Shown: positions 35,500 through 43,963 of the stretch, one piece after another
How positions within the stretch are numbered: position 1 is the stretch's first letter
How the letters are laid out: every line of letters begins with the position of its first letter
From: UBA4644 sp034933145
GTDB taxonomy: Bacteria; Bacillota; Clostridia; Oscillospirales; Butyricicoccaceae
Assembly (NCBI GenBank): GCA_034933145.1
Contig: JAYFOA010000008.1
Location: 1-64,000 of the forward strand
Direction: 5' to 3'
DNA: 64,000 nucleotides
Translations under genes and position numbers: made by a program
The notes under the pieces: generated by a model
Told to the model about the DNA's origin: nothing
The model's database searches: none
What the model saw: the letters and a program-made list of their open reading frames with translations, nothing else

Positions 35500-35670
35500 A
35501 TGGCTGCTTTCAAAATCACGGACGCTTGCATCGGTTGTGGTGCCTGCGCGGCGCAGTGCCCCGTCGAGGCAATTAAAGACGCCGGCAGCAAGTACGAGAT
35601 TACCGAAGCCTGCATTGGCTGCGGCTCCTGTGCTTCTCAGTGCCCGGTTGAGGCGATCAAAGAAAACTGA
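35500..35670 (+). CDS. fdx: 2[4Fe-4S] ferredoxin
   Basis: A 56-residue clostridial-type ferredoxin, cytoplasmic low-potential electron carrier. Two CxxCxxCxxxCP motifs: CIGCGACAAQCP (Cys 10, 13, 16, 20) and CIGCGSCASQCP (Cys 38, 41, 44, 48), each followed by VEAIK. A perfect AAAGGAGG lies eight to nine bases before ATG 35500. It is a single-gene unit with its own promoter and terminator. A ferredoxin of this kind is the expected electron acceptor of a bifurcating Bcd-EtfAB complex, which this genome region encodes; that link is an inference. Confidence 0.97.
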   Translation: MAAFKITDACIGCGACAAQCPVEAIKDAGSKYEITEACIGCGSCASQCPVEAIKEN

Positions 35671-35686
35671 TTTCTAAATCAACATG

Positions 35687-35717
35687 AAAAAGCCCTGCCG
35701 GCGGCGGGGTTTTTTTC
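35687..35717 (+). terminator. terminator of the ferredoxin gene
   Basis: GC-rich hairpin (AAAGCCC...GGGGTT) followed by seven U, 17 bases after the stop. Confidence 0.8.
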
Positions 35718-35870
35718 ATGTTTTCGGTCATCGCTACTTCTTTCGCTATTTTCCTCATGTCAACGATGGCCTTCAAGCAGGGCGTTTTTGCCATGCACCT
35801 GCGGAACGCCTTGTTTTTTTACCCGCAATCCATTAAGATAAGGCTATCTGAAAAAAAAGTGGGGATTTTG

Positions 35871-36818
35871 ATGGACGTCAGTCGTTTTTCCAGTTTTTGC
35901 AGCCGTGTAACCGGAAACTGTGCAAAAATCATTCTGGGCAAAGAGGATCGGATCCGGCTGGTTTTGATCTGCTTCCTCTGTTCCGGCCACGTGCTGTTGG
36001 AGGACGTGCCAGGCACAGGAAAAACCATGCTGCTGCGCGCTTTTGCAAAAACCGTCGGCGGAGATTTTCGGCGCATCCAGTTTACCCCCGACCTGCTGCC
36101 CTCCGACCTGACAGGTATCAATTTTTACGATCAGAAGCTGGGAGATTTCCGCTTCCGGCAGGGTCCGCTTTTTTCCAATATCATCCTTGCTGATGAAATC
36201 AACCGTGCCACGCCGCGCACTCAGAGCAGCCTGTTGGAGGCAATGGAAGAGCGGCAGATCACCGTGGATGGCGACACCTACCGGCTGGCCGAACCCTTTA
36301 TGGTTATGGCGACCCAAAACCCCGTAGAGTCCTACGGAACCTTTCCTTTGCCGGAGGCACAGGTAGATCGCTTTTTCATGCGTCTGAACCTGGGTTATAT
36401 GACCCGGGAGCAGGAGGCCGAGGTCATCGCCCGGCGCAGCACCATTGACCTGATCGACGGTCTATCCTGTGTGACCACGGAGGAGGAGACCGAAGAACTC
36501 AAACGGGCATATTCCGACGTCCGTGTCGCACCGGAGGTGCGGAATTACATTCTGGATATTGTCCGCCGCACACGGGAGGAAAGCCGATTCATCACCGGCG
36601 TCTCCACCCGCGGCGCCATCGCTTTGTATAAAGCCGCGCAGGCCAATGCCGCGCTGGAGGGCCGGGACTTTGTCCTGCCGGAGGATGTGCGTTTTGTGGC
36701 ATCCGCCGTACTCTGTCACCGCTTAAGCGGCGGTGCAGCCGGCTCCGCCTCCGACGCAGAGCAGTGGCTTTATAATCTACTTGGCACCATTGCCGTCCCC
36801 ACCGAGGCGATCGGATGA
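35871..36818 (+). CDS. MoxR-family AAA ATPase
   Basis: A 315-residue MoxR ATPase, a chaperone-like AAA protein that matures or assembles metal or extracellular-matrix complexes. Walker A is LEDVPGTGKTMLLRAFA; FTPDLLPSDLTGINFYD and the MoxR-specific GPLFSNIILADEINRATPRTQ and SSLLEAMEERQITV follow; sensor 1 is MATQNPVESYGTFPLPEAQVDRF (shown in part) and sensor 2 STRGAIALYKAAQA. I start at ATG 35871; the longer frame lacks a site. It overlaps the DUF58 gene by four bases (ATGA), beginning the MoxR-DUF58-membrane protein trio. Confidence 0.93.
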   Translation: MDVSRFSSFCSRVTGNCAKIILGKEDRIRLVLICFLCSGHVLLEDVPGTGKTMLLRAFAKTVGGDFRRIQFTPDLLPSDLTGINFYDQKLGDFRFRQGPLFSNIILADEINRATPRTQSSLLEAMEERQITVDGDTYRLAEPFMVMATQNPVESYGTFPLPEAQVDRFFMRLNLGYMTREQEAEVIARRSTIDLIDGLSCVTTEEETEELKRAYSDVRVAPEVRNYILDIVRRTREESRFITGVSTRGAIALYKAAQANAALEGRDFVLPEDVRFVASAVLCHRLSGGAAGSASDAEQWLYNLLGTIAVPTEAIG

Positions 36819-37888
36819 TTCTCTTCCTGCTCATCCTCCTGGCCCTATGCGGGGCCCTTCAGGCATGGTCTTTGACCCATGCCCTCGACGGGGTGAGCCA
36901 TGCCAACCGGGCGGAACCCCCGGTAGCGGAACCGGAGGAGCCGTTTTTTCTGGTGACACAGGTGACCAACGCGTCCCGCCGCTTTGTCCCTTTTGTCCGT
37001 ATCAGTGAGGATCTGCCCGCCGCCCTGTGCGTTTCCGGACCGGGTATCACCCTGCGGGAGGGCGGCGTGGGCGGCCAGCAGATGGACAGTACGATCTACC
37101 TGCTGCCGCGGCAGAAATATACCCGCCATCTGCCGGTTTCCCTGCCCGCCCGAGGCAGGTATGTATTGCGAGGCGCCAAGCTTTACGGTGGTGATTTTCT
37201 GGGGTTGAGCGAGACGACTCATTATTTTCCCCATACACAGGAGATCGTTATTCTTCCCCGCCGTTGGAAAAAAAAGACCCAGCTGACCACACTGGGGGGA
37301 TTTCTCGGCGACGTATCGGTCAGCCGCTTTATTTTTGAAGACCCGGTGCTGACGTTGGGCTTCCGTGAATACACCGGCCGCGAGCCGCAGAAAATGATCT
37401 CCTGGCCTCAGAGTGCCCGGATGGGCCGCCTGATGGTAAAAAATTACGACCATACCCTTGAATTATCGGTCTCCGTACTACTGTCGGTGGAAGGCGCCGC
37501 AGGACTGGGCTGCGGAGAGCTGCTGGAAGGCTGCTTTTCTCTCGCACGAACCGTATGCGAAACGCTGGAGCAGAGAAAGATTGGCTATCGTTTTTTCACC
37601 AATGCCCGCGCTGTCGGCGCTATCTCTCTCTGGGGCCGCGTTGCCGAAGGTCTGGGTACCGGGCATCTGTCCGCAATCCTGGAGGGGCTGGGGCGTGCCT
37701 CATATGAGCCTACCGGCCCCTTTTCCCGCGTGCTCTCGCAGGCAGCCCGCGCTGCGGAGCCGGGCCGCTGTCACGTCTTGATTGCTCCGGCCTCCACGCC
37801 GAAGCTGCGGGCAGATGCCGCCGCCCTACGGGGCCGTACAGGCGGGGCAGTACTCATTCTTACCCCGAATGAGGAGGTGCGCCTGTGA
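36815..37888 (+). CDS. DUF58 domain membrane protein
   Basis: A 357-residue protein with an N-terminal membrane segment (ILFLLILLALCGALQAW) and a DUF58 domain: DPVLTLGFREYTGREPQKMISWPQSARMG (shown in part) is the signature, followed by a von Willebrand A-like fold with SVSVLLSVEGA. DUF58 proteins always pair with MoxR ATPases. The start overlaps the moxR stop and its own end overlaps the next gene by four bases (GTGA), so all three are translated as a unit. The substrate complex is unknown; transglutaminase-like partners are common in such clusters but I do not see one in the window. Confidence 0.88.
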   Translation: MILFLLILLALCGALQAWSLTHALDGVSHANRAEPPVAEPEEPFFLVTQVTNASRRFVPFVRISEDLPAALCVSGPGITLREGGVGGQQMDSTIYLLPRQKYTRHLPVSLPARGRYVLRGAKLYGGDFLGLSETTHYFPHTQEIVILPRRWKKKTQLTTLGGFLGDVSVSRFIFEDPVLTLGFREYTGREPQKMISWPQSARMGRLMVKNYDHTLELSVSVLLSVEGAAGLGCGELLEGCFSLARTVCETLEQRKIGYRFFTNARAVGAISLWGRVAEGLGTGHLSAILEGLGRASYEPTGPFSRVLSQAARAAEPGRCHVLIAPASTPKLRADAAALRGRTGGAVLILTPNEEVRL

Positions 37889-39102
37889 CCGTCCTATTCA
37901 CCCTGAAATATTTGGCCGACATCGCCTATTACATGATCTATGCCGGCTTTGTCGGAGGTGCGCTGGGCCTGCCTGACCCCATGTACCGGCAGGTACTGGC
38001 CATCTGTGCCGTCGCCCTGCTGTGCCGGGCGCTGGATCGCCGCCGATCGGGAAGCCTTCTGCGGTTTTTGCCGCTGCTGCCGTTTCCCCTGCTGATTTTT
38101 CTTCCCGGCGGGTGGAAAGCGCTTTTGTTGATGCTGCCCCCGATCTTTTATCTTATCTATTCGGTATGGAAACGGCTGTTTGTCCCGGAACGTGGTGATA
38201 CGGCGGATATTTTTTCTCTGTTATGCAAAATTCTGCCGCTTCCGATTTTACTGGCGCTGCTGTTCCGCGGTGCCGAAATTTTTAAGATTTTTTCCTTCCC
38301 CTATCTGCTGATCTTCCTATTCTGCTCTGTTTTGCTTCTGCGCCTGCTGCGTCACGATGAAAGCGTCCTGAGACAGCGGCGCTTCCGGATTCTGAACGTA
38401 CTTGAATTATGCGCCGCCCTGCTGCTGGCGCTGGCCCTCTTCTCCCCGGAATTTCGCTGGCTGGTGGCCAGCTCGGTAAGTCTGCTCTACCATTATGTCA
38501 TCGCACCGATTCTAATGGCGCTCAGCTATCTTTTTGTTGCCCTCGGTTGGCTGCTGAGCAAGCTGTTCCGGCCACTATCTTCCAAAAGGCTGGAGACAGT
38601 AAGACCACCGGATGAAGACAATGACATTCGAAAAAAACTGTTGCAGGCGGAAACGGGGCGCAACTCAGAATTCCTGTTTCACCTTCTGATCGGGCTGGCT
38701 ATCCTTCTGGCCGCCGTACTGGTCTTTCTGTTGTTCCGCCGCCTGCTGGCCCGCCGGCAGGGCCGACAGGAAGCGGTTAGGTCCGAGACCCGCGAGTCTT
38801 TAGATACATCGCCGCCCGCAAAGCGGCCGCTGAACCGTCTGACCGCGCGTACGCCGGAAATGCAGGTGCGGTACTGGTACCGGCGGTTTCTCCTTCTTTC
38901 CCTCAGCCGCGGCACGGCCCTGACGGCGTATCAGAACACCTTGCAGCAGCTGGCCGAGTCCGAAGGTCATTTCCGTGGAAGTAAAGCGCAGATGGACGCG
39001 CTGCGGGCTCTATATCTTCCCGCCCGCTACGGTGAAAACGCAGATCGGGATGCCGCAAAGAAAGCCCGCTGCCTGTACAACGATTTAAAAAAGGCGGAGT
39101 AA
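37885..39102 (+). CDS. multi-pass membrane protein of the MoxR/DUF58 cluster, DUF4129-like C terminus
   Basis: A 405-residue protein with at least six or seven hydrophobic segments in the first 230 residues, another (FLFHLLIGLAILLAAVLVFLL-like) near 255-280, and a soluble tail. The tail, MQVRYWYRRFLLLSLSRG to LYLPARYGE, resembles DUF4129, the domain that in related clusters follows a transglutaminase. The core transglutaminase domain itself is absent; only the membrane and DUF4129-like parts are seen. The start is GTG 37885 coupled to the DUF58 gene. Function is likely linked to an extracytoplasmic assembly, not identified. Confidence 0.7.
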   Translation: MTVLFTLKYLADIAYYMIYAGFVGGALGLPDPMYRQVLAICAVALLCRALDRRRSGSLLRFLPLLPFPLLIFLPGGWKALLLMLPPIFYLIYSVWKRLFVPERGDTADIFSLLCKILPLPILLALLFRGAEIFKIFSFPYLLIFLFCSVLLLRLLRHDESVLRQRRFRILNVLELCAALLLALALFSPEFRWLVASSVSLLYHYVIAPILMALSYLFVALGWLLSKLFRPLSSKRLETVRPPDEDNDIRKKLLQAETGRNSEFLFHLLIGLAILLAAVLVFLLFRRLLARRQGRQEAVRSETRESLDTSPPAKRPLNRLTARTPEMQVRYWYRRFLLLSLSRGTALTAYQNTLQQLAESEGHFRGSKAQMDALRALYLPARYGENADRDAAKKARCLYNDLKKAE

Positions 39103-39188
39103 GCATCCTATCGCCCTCACTACAGCTTATCATCGAACAGTCCTGCTTTTTCCCTATTGATATCCCATCTCTCTAAGGAGGCATATAT

Positions 39189-40376
39189 ATGAACGAATTC
39201 TTTACCCGTGCCAGCGAACTGCTGCCCGAAATTCAGAAGGCGCAGCGCACGATCCACAGTTATGGGGGCCGCGGCTTTGACCTGCGTCCCAGCGCCGATT
39301 TTCTTACCGGTGAGCTTCAGAAAATGGGCATTTCCGTCCGTGAAATCGGACCTTGCTGTCTGGTGGGCGACATCGGTCCCGAAGACGGAAAGACGATCCT
39401 GCTGCGTGCGGACTTTGACGCGCTGCCGCTGGAGGAGCTGACCGGCTTCCCCTACGCCGCAACGAACCACACCTGCCACGCCTGCGGCCATGATTATCAC
39501 GCCGCCATGCTGCTGTACGCCGCCAAGATGCTCAAGGAGCGGGAGAGTGAGCTGCCCGGCCGGGTGCGTCTGATGTTCCAGCCTGCGGAAGAAACGTTTG
39601 AGGGCGGACGCCTGATGACCCAGAACGGCGTGTTGGATGGAGTGGATTCTGCCTTTGCCATGCACATCGCCGCCGGGCGTGAGACCAGCGATGCCTGCAC
39701 CATTCGCTACAGCCGCGGCGCAACCTATTCGGCCGTCAACAAATTCCGCATTGAGATCGAAGGTCACGGCGGCCATGGCGCGCTGCCCCACCTGACGGTG
39801 GATCCGATTTCTGTCGGCGCCCGCGTCGTTCTTGGCATCCAGCAGCTGCTGGCCATGGAGCGTCCCGCCGACCAGATGCTGGTGGTGTCCTTCGGCACCT
39901 TCCACTGCGGCGATGTTTTTAACGTGATTCCCAATACCGCGGTGATGGAAGGTACGATCCGTACCTTTGATGCCGACGTACGTCAACTGGCGCTGCGCCG
40001 CGTCCGCGAGATCGCGGAAGGCACCGCCGCCGCCATGCGCGCCAAGGCCACAGTTTATTTCGACCCGAACGGCGGCGGCGACGCTGTCATCAACAATAAG
40101 GAAATGGCCGAGGAGCTCTTCCCCTGGATGGAGGATGTCACCGGTAAGGGAAAGACCGCTCTGCTGGATACGCCGGCCTCTTTCGGGTCTGAGGACTTCT
40201 GCTTTGTCTCGGGCGCCGTGCCCTCTGTCATCATTGCATTGGGTGCCGGCTCGATCTCCGAGGGCTATGAATACGGCATGCACAACCCCCGTGTCCGTTT
40301 CGACGACCGGGCGCTGGCTGTCGGCGCGGCGACCCATGCCAATGTGGCAATGAACTGGCTGAAGGCGCACCGCTGA
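39189..40376 (+). CDS. M20 family amidohydrolase (IAA-amino acid hydrolase type)
   Basis: Zinc/manganese amidohydrolase of the M20D group that cleaves N-acyl amino acids. 395 residues. TILLRADFDALPLEELTG, NHTCHACGHDYHAAMLL (Cys and His ligands), LMFQPAEETFEGGRLM (Glu pair) and GAGSISEGYEYGMHNP (last His) form the site. The dimerisation lid is around IEGHGGHGALPHLTVDPI. AAGGAGG lies upstream. It is followed after 13 bases by an aspartate racemase-like gene, so amide hydrolysis and racemisation of the freed acid may be linked. Confidence 0.92.
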   Translation: MNEFFTRASELLPEIQKAQRTIHSYGGRGFDLRPSADFLTGELQKMGISVREIGPCCLVGDIGPEDGKTILLRADFDALPLEELTGFPYAATNHTCHACGHDYHAAMLLYAAKMLKERESELPGRVRLMFQPAEETFEGGRLMTQNGVLDGVDSAFAMHIAAGRETSDACTIRYSRGATYSAVNKFRIEIEGHGGHGALPHLTVDPISVGARVVLGIQQLLAMERPADQMLVVSFGTFHCGDVFNVIPNTAVMEGTIRTFDADVRQLALRRVREIAEGTAAAMRAKATVYFDPNGGGDAVINNKEMAEELFPWMEDVTGKGKTALLDTPASFGSEDFCFVSGAVPSVIIALGAGSISEGYEYGMHNPRVRFDDRALAVGAATHANVAMNWLKAHR

Positions 40377-40389
40377 AAGGAGCCTTTTT

Positions 40390-41091
40390 ATGAAAAAGAC
40401 CATCGGCATGATTGGCGGCATGGGACCACTGGCCACCGCCGACCTGTTGAGAAAGATCGTTCTGATGACAGACGCGTCCTGCGATAACGAGCATATCCGC
40501 GTCTTCGTCGATGACAACACCAACATTTCCGACCGCACCGCCGCCATCCTGCGCGGCGGGAAGGATCCCGTGCCCGACATGGAGGATTCCATCCGCGTTC
40601 TGGAACGCTGCGGCGCTGACTGCCTCATCATGCCCTGCAACACCGCGCATTATTTCCTGCCCCGGCTGAAAGAGCTGACGCTTCTGCCGATTATCAGCAT
40701 GCTGGCGGTGACGGCCAAGTCCTGTGCTGCCCGGTATCCGGGAAAGACCGCCGCCATTCTCGGAACCCGCGGCACGCTGCAGACCGGTATCTATGCCGAC
40801 GCGCTGAAGGCCGAAAACGTCGCCTGGGTCTTGCCCGACGAAGCCCAGATGGACGTATTGATGGACGCGATCTACGGGGTGAAAGCCGGGATCGATCTGG
40901 AAACCGTCCGTGCGCCGATGGAAGCATTGATCACGGAGATGCAGGGACGGGGTGCGGATTATTTTATCCTCGGTTGCACCGAGCTGCCCATCGTGGCGCA
41001 GGAGCTGAAACTGGACGCCGCATTCGTCGACCCCACCGCCGAACTGGCCCGTGCCGCGATCGAATACTGCGGCTATCAAGTAAAGGAATAA
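40390..41091 (+). CDS. aspartate/glutamate racemase family protein
   Basis: PLP-independent racemase of the Asp/Glu/hydantoin superfamily. 233 residues. IGMIGGMGPLATADLLRKI opens the protein; the two catalytic Cys lie in CLIMPCNTAHYFLPRL and ILGCTELPIV; GTRGTLQTGIY is a typical ligand-binding stretch. The family member type (DNDDTN-like FVDDNTNISDRT at 39-50) resembles aspartate racemases more than glutamate racemases MurI. It sits after the M20 amidohydrolase with AAAGGAG. A terminator follows at 41124. Confidence 0.88.
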   Translation: MKKTIGMIGGMGPLATADLLRKIVLMTDASCDNEHIRVFVDDNTNISDRTAAILRGGKDPVPDMEDSIRVLERCGADCLIMPCNTAHYFLPRLKELTLLPIISMLAVTAKSCAARYPGKTAAILGTRGTLQTGIYADALKAENVAWVLPDEAQMDVLMDAIYGVKAGIDLETVRAPMEALITEMQGRGADYFILGCTELPIVAQELKLDAAFVDPTAELARAAIEYCGYQVKE

Positions 41092-41123
41092 CAAAATCTT
41101 TTCCCGGAAATGTGGCAATCATG

Positions 41124-41158
41124 AACCAGGGCGTCGCACTTGACGATGCCCTGGTTTT
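41124..41158 (+). terminator. terminator after the racemase gene
   Basis: AACCAGGGC/GCCCTGGTT stem extended by GTC/GAC, followed by four U, 32 bases after the stop. Confidence 0.75.
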
Positions 41159-41171
41159 GTCTGGAACAAAT

Positions 41172-41206
41172 AAAGGCGGTATCCGCAGACTGCGGATACC
41201 GCCTTT
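41172..41206. terminator. bidirectional terminator of the racemase and ECF genes
   Basis: A 17-bp perfect inverted repeat with a nearly absent loop, with A/T runs on both sides (AAA before, TTTTT after). It stands between convergent genes. Confidence 0.8.
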
Positions 41207-41224
41207 TTACCCGAATCAGGCCTT

Positions 41225-41797
41225 TTATTTTTCGATCTTCTGAAGCATACCCGCACGGCGGAGCGCTGTGCCCAGTGGCTTTGCCAGCAGCGTCGCAAAT
41301 ACGACGGCTACCACGGCGTTAATGCCGGATGTGATCATCTTGGGAGCCGTTGCCACGACTGCCGGCCAGAATGCGCTGCCGGCCAGAACCAGCTCAATGA
41401 CGCTCTTTCCGATATACAGCAGCCAATAAGCCAATGCACCGCAGGCGCCGCCCAAGGCGTTCATCTTCCAGCTTTCGCCCTTCCGGCCGCCGATGTGGGA
41501 GATCCAGCCGCTCACTGCGCCCATCGCAAAGAAGAAGACCAGCGTGAACGGCGCCGACGCGGCATAAACCGGGTTTGACAGGTCAAACAGCATGCTGCCG
41601 ATGCCCGCCGACAGGCCGCCCAACCAACCGCCGAACAGCATGCCCGCCAGCAGACACAGAATATTCGCCGTTTTCAGGTTGGTCGGTCCGGTGGGCGTAG
41701 GAATCTCAATTCGAAGGAACATGGTGGCCACAAAAATCATCGCGGCCATAACACCTACAAATACCAACTTGTAGATCAGGTTGCGCTTTTCTTTCAT
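41225..41797 (-). CDS. ECF transporter substrate-capture (S) component
   Basis: A 190-residue membrane protein with about six helices, the small vitamin-binding S component of an energy-coupling factor transporter. The first helix carries the typical AAMIFVATMFLRIEIP and the loop PTPTGPTNLKTANILCLLAG; GWLGGLSAGIGSMLFDLSNPVY and NALGGACGALAYWLLY follow. The shared EcfAAT module is not in the window. It is divergent from a MocR regulator, the arrangement reported for pyridoxine carriers (PdxU type); that substrate is an inference. The start is ATG 41797, after GGAGG. Confidence 0.85.
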   Translation of the reverse strand: MKEKRNLIYKLVFVGVMAAMIFVATMFLRIEIPTPTGPTNLKTANILCLLAGMLFGGWLGGLSAGIGSMLFDLSNPVYAASAPFTLVFFFAMGAVSGWISHIGGRKGESWKMNALGGACGALAYWLLYIGKSVIELVLAGSAFWPAVVATAPKMITSGINAVVAVVFATLLAKPLGTALRRAGMLQKIEK

Positions 41798-41813
41798 ACA
41801 AGGTCGCCTCCAT

Positions 41814-41842
41814 TTGACATACACAGTATTTCCGTTTATGAT
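41814..41842 (+). promoter_or_regulatory. promoter of the mocR gene
   Basis: Plus strand: consensus -35 TTGACA (41814-41819), 17-base spacer, -10 TATGAT (41837-41842). Confidence 0.75.
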
Positions 41843-41870
41843 GATACCATAAACTGGTACGGTTTATAGA
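41843..41870. promoter_or_regulatory. candidate MocR operator
   Basis: Directly downstream of the mocR -10: TACCA-TAAAC-TGGTA (an imperfect dyad) overlapping ATAAAC...GTTTAT and a 13-base-spaced direct repeat of GTACCA/GTATCA on the minus strand. MocR regulators usually bind direct repeats between divergent promoters; the position over the predicted start fits autoregulation. Confidence 0.45.
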
Positions 41871-41902
41871 TCCAGATTTAATATTATTTATGGGGCCAAT
41901 TT

Positions 41903-43300
41903 ATGAAAAACGTTACGATCCACTTTGAGAGCGGCGGCCCGCCGCTCTATGAACAGATTTACCGCTGGTTCGTCGCGGAGATGGAGGACGGCCGCCTGCA
42001 GGAAGGGGAACGCCTGCCATCCAAACGGGCGCTGTGCGCCCATCTGGGTATCAGCCGCAATACGGTGGAGACCGCCTATGAGATGCTGACGGCAGAGGGA
42101 TATCTGCGTGCCGTGCCGCGAAGCGGATATTATGTCTCCGCCGCCGCGCCGCGGGCTCGGGCGGGCGGGCATTCCGAACCGCTATCCCCCTCCGACGAAC
42201 CTCCTTGCGGACAGGAAGGGCCGGATTTTTCCACCGGTGCGGTGGATACGGCTGCCTTTCCATTCGCCAGTTGGGCAAAACTCAGCCGTGAGATCATGTA
42301 TCAAAATCCGGCGCTGCTGCAGAAAGGGGACGCGCAGGGAGACCTGTCTCTTCGGCGGGTACTGTGCACCTTCCTCCGTGAGTATCGAGATGTGCGCTGC
42401 ATGCCGGAACAGATCATCATCGGCGCGGGCATGGAATATCTGCTCGATCTTCTGATCCAGCTTTTGCCGCCGGAATATGTCTGGGCGCTGGAAGACCCCG
42501 GCTATGGTGCGACGGAGCGCGCGCTGCGGAACAACGGCCGGGATATCATCTTCGTGCCCCTGGACGGCGATGGCATCCACCTTGCCGCACTGAAACGCAG
42601 CGGCGCGTCGGTAGCCTATGTCACCCCGAGCCATCAGTTTCCAATGGGTATCACCATGCCCATCGGCCGGCGCAGCCGTCTGCTGGAATGGGCTGAAAGC
42701 GGTGACCGTTATCTGATCGAGGACGACTATGACAGCGAGTTCCGCTACCGCTCACGGCCGATTCCCGCCATGCAGGGACTGGATGAAGGCGGAAGGGTGA
42801 TCTATATCGGCACCTTTTCCCGCTCGCTGGCGCCGTCGATCCGCGTAGCCTATCTGGTTCTGCCCCGACGGCTTCTACCGGTCTACCACGCACGATTCGG
42901 CTGGGCCGCCTCCACCGTCTCACGTTTTGAGCAGCAGACGCTCTACCGGTTTCTGGAGGAAGGGCTATTGGCCCGCCACCTGCGGCGCAGCACGAACCTT
43001 TACCGCCGGAAGCAGGCCGCACTGCTGGCCGGCCTGTCCCGTATTCCCGGTGTGCAGATCTCCGGCAGCCAAGCGGGCCTGCATTTTCTGTTGACCCTGC
43101 CGGGCCGCAGCGAGGCCTGGCTGGTGCGCCGCGCGGCGGAACAGCATATCCGGATCCGGGGACTCAGCTCCTATTCCCACGGGGCAAAATGCCCCGAAAG
43201 TACCGTTGTGCTGGGCTTTGCCGGGTTAAAAGAGGATGAAATTCAAAAAGCCTCCGCCCTTCTGGCGGAGGTCTGGCGCAAGGACACACAGATTCCGTAA
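41903..43300 (+). CDS. MocR/PdxR-type transcription regulator
   Basis: A 465-residue fusion of a GntR winged helix and an aminotransferase-like fold. N-terminal: PPLYEQIYRWFVAEMEDGRL, GERLPSKRALCAHLGISRNTVETAYE (in part). C-terminal class I aminotransferase fold: IIGAGMEYLLDLL, EDPGYGATERAL, VTPSHQFPMGITMP, EDDYDSEFRY and the PLP Lys region YIGTFSRSLAPSIRVAY, where the usual TFSK Lys reads as Arg (TFSR). If PLP is bound by Schiff base the Lys would be needed, so ligand binding may be altered (see findings). It is divergent from the ECF S component. The start is ATG 41903. Confidence 0.88.
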   Translation: MKNVTIHFESGGPPLYEQIYRWFVAEMEDGRLQEGERLPSKRALCAHLGISRNTVETAYEMLTAEGYLRAVPRSGYYVSAAAPRARAGGHSEPLSPSDEPPCGQEGPDFSTGAVDTAAFPFASWAKLSREIMYQNPALLQKGDAQGDLSLRRVLCTFLREYRDVRCMPEQIIIGAGMEYLLDLLIQLLPPEYVWALEDPGYGATERALRNNGRDIIFVPLDGDGIHLAALKRSGASVAYVTPSHQFPMGITMPIGRRSRLLEWAESGDRYLIEDDYDSEFRYRSRPIPAMQGLDEGGRVIYIGTFSRSLAPSIRVAYLVLPRRLLPVYHARFGWAASTVSRFEQQTLYRFLEEGLLARHLRRSTNLYRRKQAALLAGLSRIPGVQISGSQAGLHFLLTLPGRSEAWLVRRAAEQHIRIRGLSSYSHGAKCPESTVVLGFAGLKEDEIQKASALLAEVWRKDTQIP

Positions 43301-43470
43301 TCACGCCGACGGTGTTATCTTTGCACTTCCTATCGATCCTGCACCACACGCTGCAAGGGTGCGGCATGCGACTTATCCACTGTTTCTATCCCATCTCTGC
43401 CGCCTTATGCTTCAGGACGAAAAAAAATCAAGGGTTATAGCATAAGGTTCATATGAGGAGGTTTTTTGCT

Positions 43471-43922
43471 ATGCACCTGGGATCTATATTTTTAATTGCC
43501 AATGATTTTCATAAAGCAATTATGTTTTATGAAAAACTTCTTGAGATCCCTGTAACACGCCGAAATATGGATCGATTCGCACAATTCGTCTTTGAAAGCA
43601 GCAATATTTCCATTATGAACGGCCATTTTGATACCGACCATCCGGACAAAGTAATTCACAAAGGAGAATATACTGCCCTGTTTGATGATTTGCTCAGTAT
43701 AGCTCTCGCCCCTAACACTCATAAATTTATGCTCAATTTTTGGGTTGAGGATCTCCAAAAGGAATATGAGAGAATAAAAAAACTGGGCATAAGTGAAACC
43801 TTAAGCACGATCAAATATGTCTGCAATGTCAGCCCATATTATTTTTTCAGTTGACCGATCCGGACGGAAATATTATTGAGATAACTGGCAATTATACGCC
43901 GGCGCCAGGTGAATTTGCCTGA
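43471..43922 (+). pseudogene. VOC/glyoxalase-like protein with a frameshift near its end
   Basis: A vicinal-oxygen-chelate fold (glyoxalase/bleomycin-resistance) gene. The first 128 codons from ATG 43471 (MHLGSIFLIANDFHKAIMFY) give a normal N-terminal half and continue to PYYFFS, where the frame hits TGA. Reading shifts by one base at the T-run near 43842-43850, after which LTDPDGNIIEITGNYTP runs to a stop at 43922, exactly the expected VOC ending (DPDGN, E ligand). One base seems missing, so the gene is broken or the base is a sequencing slip. GAGGAGG precedes the ATG. AT-rich composition unlike the neighbours suggests recent arrival. Confidence 0.8.
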
Positions 43923-43963
43923 TATTCCCATATAAAAATGCCTGCTGCGGGAACGCGTCTTCG

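Noticed and set aside
39120..40643. 507-codon open frame on the minus strand opposite the amidohydrolase
   Set aside because: Antisense to the M20 amidohydrolase, whose metal motifs are intact; the antisense protein shows no fold signature.
41172..41206. Perfect inverted repeat as an insertion-sequence end
   Set aside because: The arms are adjacent, sit between convergent genes and are flanked by A/T runs: a terminator.
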